DNA of 43,220 nt from Ramlibacter sp. Leaf400 (GTDB taxonomy: Bacteria; Pseudomonadota; Gammaproteobacteria; Burkholderiales; Burkholderiaceae_C): assembly GCF_001424545.1 (NCBI RefSeq), contig NZ_LMQL01000003.1, forward strand, positions 229,558-272,777, written 5' to 3'. A model generated the notes under the pieces. That model saw nothing but the letters and a program-made list of their open reading frames with translations. It made no database searches and was not told where the DNA came from. Shown piece by piece: positions 1-6,622 of this stretch. Position 1 is the first letter of the stretch; each line of letters opens with the position of its first letter. Position numbers and translations under genes: made by a program.

Positions 1-160
1 TCAACCTCTGACTCGCGGCAGCTGTCTGAACGGAGCTGCGTAGCAGCGCAGTGAGTTCTGCCGCGCAGGCCGGGCCGCGGAATGCCCTGCGAGTTGCGAG
101 CGCGAAGCGCGAGCAACCGGCCCACCATGAGCCCGGGTCAGGCACCGCCTGCCGCGAGGG
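1..160 (+). repeat. Dispersed structured repeat, copy 1
   Basis: Non-coding stretch downstream of the DUF1839 gene. It shares most positions with the reverse complement of 42378-42538, and its first 60 bases match 43045-43103. It holds the shared block TGACTCGCGGCAGCTGTCTG, a GC-rich core (GGCCGGGCCGCGGAA) and a short self-complementary arm around 92-118. It ends just before the DUF1839 stop codon. No protein is supported here; the short ORFs in it are by-products of composition. It is probably a REP-like element. Confidence 0.7.
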
Positions 161-178
161 CACCATGCCAAAAAAAGC

Positions 179-1168
179 CTACCCCTCCATCAACAACCGC
201 CCAAGCATCCCCATCCCCCGCTCCCAATCCCCCGCCATCCCCTGCAGCAGTTCATCCGCCGCCAGCGGCCGCCCCGAAGCCACCGCGCGCGCCCCCTTGA
301 GGATCAGCGTCTTGTTCGCCGCCCCGATGTCCTCGAACCTCTCGGCCGGATCGGCCAGCTCCGGATACCCCTGCGACGCCAGCCAGCGCAGATGCGCAGC
401 GAGCAGCTCGAACGCCGCCCCCGCCTGCCGCACCGACGCGAAAGCCCACTGGTGGTAGTGCTCCAACCCCTGCGCCCGCATCCCCGGCAGGTCCAGAGCC
501 AGCCGCGCCGCGAAGCGCGAAAACGGGTTGCTCCTCGGCCGCCACACGAAATGCTGCCGCAGCAACTCGAACGCCACGTCCGCGAGCTCCGACGACGGAC
601 GCCGCACCAGCCTGTCGATGCGCACCACCTCGGCGAACAGCGGCATGAACGCCGGATCGGGCGCCGGATCCAGCCGGAACAGCTGCCGGAAGTCCTCGCC
701 TTCGAGCTCGTAGTAGCCCGCGTTGTGGAAATACCCGAGCCGCTCGCGCGCCAGGTCCAGTTCGGCCATCAGGATGGTCGTCTTGGTGTGGCTGCGGCGG
801 TAGTCGGTGCCCGCGGTGTCGGGCAGCCAGAACGCATCGGACTCGGTGCTGATCAGCTTGCCGGCGCCCAGGTGCTCCTTCGCATGCTCGATCAGCGGCC
901 GCCACACGGTGAGCTCCTGCACGTCCACGCCGAACAGCGAGCGCAGCTCCGTCAGGGGCGGCTTGAAGAAGGTCCACTGGTCGCCTTCGAAGTCCACCGC
1001 CACCGTGAAGGCCAGCATGGCCAGCGGCTCCAGGCCCAGCGTGTGCAGGAAGCCGATCCACAGGTCGGCGTAGCAGTTCTTCTCGGGCCAGTCCGCGTTC
1101 TCGCCGTGCAGGGGATGGCGCTGGTAGCTCTCCGGCGCGAGCCCGGGCAGGACGGCGAGGGTGTTCAC
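179..1168 (-). CDS. DUF1839 family protein, partner of aminoacyl carrier-protein ligase
   Basis: Encodes about 329 residues from a GTG start (N-terminus VNTLAVLPGL). The longer open frame upstream overlaps the ligase gene and has a composition typical of a shadow frame, so the GTG 23 bases after the ligase stop is preferred. The protein is soluble, with no signal peptide or membrane segment, and is rich in aromatic and acidic residues (for example FEGDQWTFFKPP and HYHQWAF). I recognise it as DUF1839, a family of unknown activity. It is last in the leftward operon DUF1839 - ligase - flavoprotein, so it probably handles the charged carrier protein. An acyltransferase or acceptor-binding role is possible, but no catalytic motif can be named. 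Confidence 0.8.
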   Translation of the reverse strand: MNTLAVLPGLAPESYQRHPLHGENADWPEKNCYADLWIGFLHTLGLEPLAMLAFTVAVDFEGDQWTFFKPPLTELRSLFGVDVQELTVWRPLIEHAKEHLGAGKLISTESDAFWLPDTAGTDYRRSHTKTTILMAELDLARERLGYFHNAGYYELEGEDFRQLFRLDPAPDPAFMPLFAEVVRIDRLVRRPSSELADVAFELLRQHFVWRPRSNPFSRFAARLALDLPGMRAQGLEHYHQWAFASVRQAGAAFELLAAHLRWLASQGYPELADPAERFEDIGAANKTLILKGARAVASGRPLAADELLQGMAGDWERGMGMLGRLLMEG

Positions 1169-1191
1169 GCGGGCCTCCGTGCCTGAAAGCC

Positions 1192-2106
1192 TCAGGGCCA
1201 CAGCTGCGAACGCACGCGGTCCGGCCAGTCGGCCGGATCGAACCCGTGCGCCTTGATGAGGGCCAGCGTCACCCGCTCCAGGCCGAAACCCAGGCAGGCC
1301 GTGTGGGCCACCGAGGCGTCGGCGTTGCGGATGCCGAACTTGGAGCTGAAGTGGTCCTGGTGCCAGTTGAACGAACAGATCGCCGTCGGCTTCTCGCGCG
1401 AGATCACCGGGCAGAGGATCTCGAACTTCAGTCGCTGCTCGACCTGGCCGGCGGCCATCATCCGGCCGGCACGGCCGAAGAAGGGATCGGACGCGACGTC
1501 GCTCTGCACCGGCAGGCCCAGGCCTTCGAGCAGCTTCAGCCCGCGCTCCAGCCAGGCGTCGCGCCACTTCACCACGTCCTCGGGCTTGCCGACGCGGATG
1601 AACTCGCGCATGCGGAAGTGCTGCAGCCGCGTGGGCTCGTCCGAAGGCTCGTGGCGGAACACCCAGTTCATCACCGTGACCAGCCGCCCGCCCTCGGGCA
1701 GCAGGCCGCTGAAGGTGGGATAGACCGGGTAGCAGGCCGCCGGCGTGAGCATCACGTCGGTGGGCGACAGCAGCTCTTCCCAGCGCTCGCCGGCGTGGGC
1801 CCGGGCCGACAGCTCGCGCGCCTCGCGGTCGCTGCCCATGAAGCTGTGGACCGAGCCCGCCAGCTGCGGGAAGTTGTCCATGTAGCCGACCTTCTCGATC
1901 AGCGAGCGCGCCAGGATGGGCGGGAACATCAGCTCCTGCGCCTTGTCGGGCGCCGCGATGCGCGACACCAGGTCGTTGAAGGAGCGAAGGATGTCCTCGA
2001 ACACCGGCCCGCGGCCATAGGCGCCGCGGATGCCGGTGGGCACGATCAGGCCATGCTCGACCAGCCCTTCGGTGAAGCCGTCGATGTCGTAGGTGCGAAC
2101 GTCCAT
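1192..2106 (-). CDS. Amino acid--[acyl-carrier-protein] ligase (class II aaRS-like)
   Basis: 304 residues, a stand-alone class II synthetase catalytic core with no tRNA-binding domain. Motif 2 is visible as FRHE (150-153) with MREF (166-169), and motif 3 as GLERV (275-279, Arg278). Cys125, Glu168 and Cys271 match the Cys-Glu-Cys zinc site of the Bradyrhizobium Gly:CP ligase in order and spacing. Such proteins (atypical SerRS homologues) activate glycine or alanine with ATP and load it on the phosphopantetheine of a small carrier protein, not on tRNA. The ATG overlaps the upstream flavoprotein stop (TAATG), so the two are translationally coupled. The partner carrier protein lies at 3843-4100. 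Which amino acid is used cannot be read from the sequence. Confidence 0.93.
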   Translation of the reverse strand: MDVRTYDIDGFTEGLVEHGLIVPTGIRGAYGRGPVFEDILRSFNDLVSRIAAPDKAQELMFPPILARSLIEKVGYMDNFPQLAGSVHSFMGSDREARELSARAHAGERWEELLSPTDVMLTPAACYPVYPTFSGLLPEGGRLVTVMNWVFRHEPSDEPTRLQHFRMREFIRVGKPEDVVKWRDAWLERGLKLLEGLGLPVQSDVASDPFFGRAGRMMAAGQVEQRLKFEILCPVISREKPTAICSFNWHQDHFSSKFGIRNADASVAHTACLGFGLERVTLALIKAHGFDPADWPDRVRSQLWP

Positions 2107-3287
2107 TACGCGGCCTCCTTGTGCACCAGCAGCATCGAGGCGTTCTTCGCCGCGATGCGGTCGTTGGAGATCATGAGCGCACCGGACAGGGCGTCCCGCA
2201 GGTGGCGGCCGAGGGCGAAGGGGCTGTCGTTCTTGTAGCCCAGGATGCCGACGATGCGCAGCGCGCGTTGCACGATCTCCGGCGACTGGTCGGAGCAGGC
2301 GATCTTCAGGCTGTTCAGGCGCAGCGCCCAGGCCATGCTCAGGAGCTCCTCGCGGGCGTGCGCGCCATCGCCCAGGTCGTCGAAGTCGCGGGCCGCGGCC
2401 ACCCAGTTCTGCTTGAGCGTCTGCAGCTGCACCGAGACTTCCGCCAGCCGGCCCGCGGTGGGCGGCATGGTGCCGGGGGTCTGGCGCGCCTGGCCGCGCA
2501 CGAACTGCGCCGCCTTGGCCACCGCGCCCGCGGCGATGCCCCACCAGAGAGCGGCCCAGAGGATGTGCGAGTACGGCACCATGGTCTGGGCCGAACAGTC
2601 GGCGAAGGCGCCGGGCAGGATCTGCGCTTCGTCCCCGCTGGACACGAGCTTGAAGCCGGGGCTGCACGTGCCACGCATGCCCAGCGTGTCCCAGCTGGTG
2701 GTCTGCGACAGCGTGCAGTCCTCGCGCCGCACCAGCACCAGCACCTGGTCGCTTTTCGCGGCCGACTCGTCACGGCGAGCGGTGACCAGGATGGCGTCGG
2801 CATGCGCGCAGTACGAGCCGGTGGTCGCGTCCTTGTCGAGCCGGAACCGGCCGGCGCTGCGCGTGACCGCGCAGACGCTGGACCGCGTGTCACCGAAGGT
2901 GCCGACCTCCGATGTCATGGACGCCAGCAGGTACTGGCGCCTGACCAGGTCGCGCAGGTAGCCGTGGAAGTACTCGCTGTCCGTGCCGTGCCGCGCGATG
3001 CACGCCACCTGGATGTAGTGCATGGCCAGCACCATCGCGCTGGAAGCGCAGGACTGGGCGACGGTGGCGCAGATCTGGGCGAGCTGCTGCATCGTGCAGC
3101 CCGCGCCGCCGAACTGCGCCGGCACCGCGGCCGACAGCACGTGCCACTCGCGCAGGGCGGCGAGCGTCTCGATGGGAAAGCGGGCCTTGGCGTCGACGTC
3201 CGGCGCCTGCGCGGCGGCGACTTCCGCGCAGACCTTGCGCACGGCTTCGATGAGCTGGGGAAAGGCCTTGTCCGAGGGGGAATCCAT
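2106..3287 (-). CDS. Acyl-CoA dehydrogenase-like flavoprotein of the carrier-protein cluster
   Basis: 393 residues with the acyl-CoA dehydrogenase fold: N-terminal helical domain (PAQFGGAGCTM near 56-66), middle beta domain (LLASMTSEVG, then WDTLGMRGTCS) and C-terminal helical bundle (ALRIVGILGYKND). The usual C-terminal catalytic Glu in a YEGT-type motif is not seen; the equivalent stretch reads SGALMISNDR, so the mechanism may differ. It is first in the leftward operon and overlaps the ligase start by one base. Related flavoproteins oxidise prolyl or acyl groups on carrier proteins, so the aminoacyl thioester made by the ligase is the likely substrate. That is inference. Confidence 0.85.
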   Translation of the reverse strand: MDSPSDKAFPQLIEAVRKVCAEVAAAQAPDVDAKARFPIETLAALREWHVLSAAVPAQFGGAGCTMQQLAQICATVAQSCASSAMVLAMHYIQVACIARHGTDSEYFHGYLRDLVRRQYLLASMTSEVGTFGDTRSSVCAVTRSAGRFRLDKDATTGSYCAHADAILVTARRDESAAKSDQVLVLVRREDCTLSQTTSWDTLGMRGTCSPGFKLVSSGDEAQILPGAFADCSAQTMVPYSHILWAALWWGIAAGAVAKAAQFVRGQARQTPGTMPPTAGRLAEVSVQLQTLKQNWVAAARDFDDLGDGAHAREELLSMAWALRLNSLKIACSDQSPEIVQRALRIVGILGYKNDSPFALGRHLRDALSGALMISNDRIAAKNASMLLVHKEAA

Positions 3288-3326
3288 TTATGCGAAGGTC
3301 CTCAATGCATGAGAAAGTCGGGTGGG

Positions 3327-3335
3327 ACCATAGCA
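3327..3335 (-). promoter_or_regulatory. Possible extended -10 of the leftward ligase operon
   Basis: On the minus strand the 86-base divergent gap between the flavoprotein gene and acpS reads TGCTATGGT, an extended -10 form, about 40 bases before the flavoprotein ATG. No convincing -35 is seen. This gap must hold the promoters of both arms of the cluster. Confidence 0.35.
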
Positions 3336-3372
3336 CCGCGCTACCGTGGCGTGGTGTCGTCCCCGTCTGAAA

Positions 3373-3831
3373 ATGCACAGCGAAAACCTCATCAATGCCC
3401 TCTCGAACGGACTAGCCCTGGCCGGCGCGAAAGTCGTCGGCCTGGGCATCGACATCGTCCACATCCCGCGCATCGAGGAGTCGATCCGCCGCGTCGGCGT
3501 GCGCTTCGAGCAGCGCATGTTCACGCCGGCCGAGGCCGCCTACGCGCGCGGCGTGCCCGGGCAACAGGCCGAGCGCCTGGCCGCGCGTTTCGCCGCCAAG
3601 GAAGCGGCGATCAAGGCGTTGTCGCTCAGCGAAGTGGGCGTCGACTGGCGCGACATCGAAGTGGTGCGCCACGACGACGGCGCCTGCAGCCTGGCGCTTC
3701 ACGGCAAGGCCCTGGAAGCGGCGCGCGCGCGGGGCGTAGCCCGCGCACTAGTCTGTTTGAGCCATGACGGTGACTACGCCGCTGCTGTGGTTGCGGTCGT
3801 GTCCGACACTGCCGAGCAGGAGGGCTCATAA
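3373..3831 (+). CDS. acpS: AcpS-type 4'-phosphopantetheinyl transferase
   Basis: 152 residues from the ATG at 3373 (MHSENLINAL). A start 27 bases upstream is open but adds residues with no family support. The AcpS signatures are clear: GLGIDIVHIPRIEES, with the magnesium-binding Asp, and RFAAKEAAIKAL, with the Glu-Ala-Lys region. It transfers phosphopantetheine from CoA to the serine of a carrier protein, here most likely the one encoded 11 bases downstream. Its place in this cluster rather than beside pdxJ/rnc suggests a second, dedicated copy, but the rest of the genome is not visible. Confidence 0.92.
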   Translation: MHSENLINALSNGLALAGAKVVGLGIDIVHIPRIEESIRRVGVRFEQRMFTPAEAAYARGVPGQQAERLAARFAAKEAAIKALSLSEVGVDWRDIEVVRHDDGACSLALHGKALEAARARGVARALVCLSHDGDYAAAVVAVVSDTAEQEGS

Positions 3832-3842
3832 GAATCGACTGC

Positions 3843-4100
3843 ATGACAACCTTGCAACATGCAGACACGTCGATCCGCCAGGTGCTGCGCGACCACGGAA
3901 GGCTGGCCACCGACCCCGGCAAGCTGGCCACCGACGCCGACCTGTACCAGTCCGGCATGACCTCGCATGCCAGCGTCAACGTGATGCTGGCGCTGGAAGG
4001 CGAGTTCGACATCGAGTTCCCAGACCACATGCTCAAGCGCAACGTGTTCCGCAGCATCGGCTCGATCGAGCGTGCGTTGCGTGAACTGATCGCCGCCTGA
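3843..4100 (+). CDS. Acyl carrier protein-like partner of the aminoacyl ligase
   Basis: 85 residues with the helical carrier-protein fold. The expected phosphopantetheine serine is Ser41 in the sequence SGMTSHASVNVML; the usual DSL motif is replaced by TSH. This variant, with SHASVNVML after it, is what I recall for the carrier proteins served by aa:CP ligases, and it separates this protein from fatty-acid AcpP. It would hold glycine or alanine as a thioester. It lies between acpS and the GH2 gene, with gaps of 11 and 8 bases, so it is very probably co-transcribed with both. Confidence 0.9.
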   Translation: MTTLQHADTSIRQVLRDHGRLATDPGKLATDADLYQSGMTSHASVNVMLALEGEFDIEFPDHMLKRNVFRSIGSIERALRELIAA

Positions 4101-4108
4101 CCGCCGCG

Positions 4109-6622
4109 ATGTCCGCGGCCGCCCCCCGCGCGGGTGCGCGAACGCCCCTGCGCGCCCAATGGCGCCTGCTGGCCACCGAGCCGGGCGCACCGGCACCGCA
4201 CGAAGGCGCCACCTGGCAGGCGATCGCCGGGCCGATGACCGTGGCCGCCGCGCTGCGCGAACGCGGCGACTGGTCGCTCGATGCGCCGGCGCGCGACTTC
4301 GATGCGCAGGACTGGTGGTACCACGCGCTCTTCGATGCACCGGCCTTCGCGCGGGGCACGCTGCTCGGGTTCGACGGGCTGGCGACGCTGGCCGACGCCT
4401 TCCTCAATGGCCGGCCGCTGCTCTCGTCCACCAACATGTTCCAGGCGCATCGCGTGCGGGTCGACGACGCGCTGCGCGAGAAGGACAACGAACTGCTGAT
4501 CCGCTTCGGCTCGCTGCAGGCCGAACTCGCAAAAAAGCGCCGGCCGCGGCCGCGCTGGAGGACGCCGATGGTGGCGCACCAGCAGCTGCGCTGGCTGCGC
4601 ACCACGCTGCTGGGCCGCACGCCGGGCTGGTCGCCGCCCGCGGCCGCGGTGGGGCCCTGGCGCGACGTCTGGTGCGCCGACGCTGCCGACGGCGCGCTCG
4701 ACTGGCGCCTGCAGGCGACGGTGGACGCGGGCGTCGGCCGCGTGCAGTTCTCGCTCGATGCACCTGACGTCTGGTGGCGGCAGGTCGAATCCGCGCAGCT
4801 CGTGCTGGAGCACGGCGGGCGCAGCTGGCGACAACCGGTCAGTCCATCGGGCGACACGCGACTCGATATCCAGGGCCCCGCCCTGTGGTGGCCGCACACG
4901 CACGGGGAGCCTGCGCTGTACACGGCATCGCTGCAGCTGCAGTCGCGCGACGGCGGCCGGCGCGAGCTGCCGCTGGGCCGCGTGGGCTTTCGCCGCATCG
5001 AGCTGGACACCGCCGGTGACGGCTTCGCGGTCCGCGTGAACGGCGAGCGCATCTTCTGCCGCGGCGCCGGCTGGACGCCGCTGGACCCGGTGAGCCTGCG
5101 CTCCTCGCCCGAGGCCTGCCACGCCGCCGTGCGGCAGGCCCGCGACGCCGGCATGAACATGCTGCGCCTGGCCGGCACGATGGTCTATGAAGAAGACCAT
5201 TTCTACGAAGCCTGCGACGAGCTCGGCGTGCTGGTGTGGCAGGACTTCATGTTCGCGAGCATGGACTTCCCGTTCGACGACGCGGACTTCGCCGCTTCGG
5301 CCGCCGAGGAAGCACGCCAGCAGGTCGCCCGGCTGTCGCCCCGTCCCTGCGTGGCCGTGCTGTGCGGCAACAGCGAAGTGGAGCAGCAGGCCGCGATGTG
5401 GGGCGCGCCGCCCGAGCAGTGGCGGCCCGCCTTCTTCCACGAAGCCTTGCCGGCCCTGTGCGCCGCGCAGGCGCCCGGCACGCCCTACTGGCCCTCCAGC
5501 GCGCATGGCGGTGCCTTCCCGCACGTGGCGAGCTCGGGCACGACCTCGTACTACGGCGTGGGCGCCTACGAGCGCCCCTTGGACGACGCCCGCCGCAGCG
5601 GCCTGAAGTTCGCGACCGAATGCCTGGCCTTCGCCAACGTGCCGGCCGCAGACGCGCTGGAGCGCCTGCCCGGCGGGCGCGACACGCGGGTCCACCACCC
5701 GCACTGGAAGGCACGGTCGCCGCGCGACCTGGGCGCCGGCTGGGACTTCGACGACGTGCGCGACCACTACGTGCAGCAGCTGTTCGGCGTGGATCCCGCG
5801 CGCCTGCGCCACGCCGACCACGACCGCTACCTCGCGCTCGGCCGGCTGGCCACGTCCGAAGTGATGCAGTCGGCCTTCGCCGAATGGCGCCGGCCGGGTT
5901 CGCCCTGCGGCGGCGCGCTGCTGCTGATGCTGCGCGACCTGTGGGCGGGCGCGGGCTGGGGCGTGCTGGACGAGCGGGGCGCGCCCAAGTCCGCCTGGCA
6001 TGGCCTGCGCCGCGTGCTGCAGCCGCTGGCGGTGTTCCTCACCGACGAAGGTGGCAACGGCGCGATGGTGCACGCGGTCAACGAGTCGGCGCAGGCGCGG
6101 GACCTCACGCTCGAAGTGGTCGCCTGGCGCGACGGCGAAGTGCGTGTCGCCGAGGGCCGGCGCCCCTTGCGCCTCGCGCCGCGCGAAGGCGCAACGCTCT
6201 CCTGCATCGAAGTGCTCGGCAGCTTCCTGGACCTGAACCACGCCTACCGCTTCGGGCCGCCGACCTGCGAAGGCCTCGTCGCGCGGCTGCTGGATGCTTC
6301 CGGCGCCACGCTGGCGGAAAGCTTCCTGTTCCCGCTCGGCCTGGGCGAGCTGCTCGCACAGCGCGGTGGGGACCTCGGCCTCTCGGCGGATGTCGAGCGG
6401 CACGAAGGCACCGCGCTGCTCACCGTCCGCTCGCGCCGGCTGGCCCTGGATGTCCACTTCGACCTGCCCGGCTGGCAGGCGGACGACGAGCACTTCCACC
6501 TCGCCCCCGGCGCCTCGCGGCAGGTGCGCCTGCACCGCACGCGTCCGGGCGCGGACTTCGCCGGCCAGCTCCTCGCCAGCAACTCGTCCACGACCGTCCC
6601 CCTGGAGATGTCTCTCGAATGA
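4109..6622 (+). CDS. Glycoside hydrolase family 2, beta-mannosidase-like
   Basis: 837 residues with the GH2 layout: N-terminal jelly-roll (WWYHALFDAP, LGFDGLATLADAFLNG), immunoglobulin-like middle domains and a TIM barrel beginning near FCRGAGWTPLD. The acid/base Glu423 (LCGNSE) and nucleophile Glu504 (FATEC) are both present, so a retaining glycosidase activity is possible. There is no signal peptide, so it acts in the cytoplasm, unlike secreted plant-polymer mannosidases. The stop overlaps the start of the hydrolase gene (ATGA), tying it to the carrier-protein operon. The true substrate may be a sugar or sugar-lipid acceptor of the aminoacyl group; that is speculation. Confidence 0.87.
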   Translation: MSAAAPRAGARTPLRAQWRLLATEPGAPAPHEGATWQAIAGPMTVAAALRERGDWSLDAPARDFDAQDWWYHALFDAPAFARGTLLGFDGLATLADAFLNGRPLLSSTNMFQAHRVRVDDALREKDNELLIRFGSLQAELAKKRRPRPRWRTPMVAHQQLRWLRTTLLGRTPGWSPPAAAVGPWRDVWCADAADGALDWRLQATVDAGVGRVQFSLDAPDVWWRQVESAQLVLEHGGRSWRQPVSPSGDTRLDIQGPALWWPHTHGEPALYTASLQLQSRDGGRRELPLGRVGFRRIELDTAGDGFAVRVNGERIFCRGAGWTPLDPVSLRSSPEACHAAVRQARDAGMNMLRLAGTMVYEEDHFYEACDELGVLVWQDFMFASMDFPFDDADFAASAAEEARQQVARLSPRPCVAVLCGNSEVEQQAAMWGAPPEQWRPAFFHEALPALCAAQAPGTPYWPSSAHGGAFPHVASSGTTSYYGVGAYERPLDDARRSGLKFATECLAFANVPAADALERLPGGRDTRVHHPHWKARSPRDLGAGWDFDDVRDHYVQQLFGVDPARLRHADHDRYLALGRLATSEVMQSAFAEWRRPGSPCGGALLLMLRDLWAGAGWGVLDERGAPKSAWHGLRRVLQPLAVFLTDEGGNGAMVHAVNESAQARDLTLEVVAWRDGEVRVAEGRRPLRLAPREGATLSCIEVLGSFLDLNHAYRFGPPTCEGLVARLLDASGATLAESFLFPLGLGELLAQRGGDLGLSADVERHEGTALLTVRSRRLALDVHFDLPGWQADDEHFHLAPGASRQVRLHRTRPGADFAGQLLASNSSTTVPLEMSLE

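Noticed and set aside
3346..3372. Upstream start for acpS at 3346
   Set aside because: The nine added residues (MAWCRPRLK) have no family support and fall in the divergent promoter region. ATG 3373 is preferred.
3626..6535. 969-codon minus-strand open frame
   Set aside because: Antisense to the carrier protein and GH2 genes, low-complexity translation, no recognisable domain.
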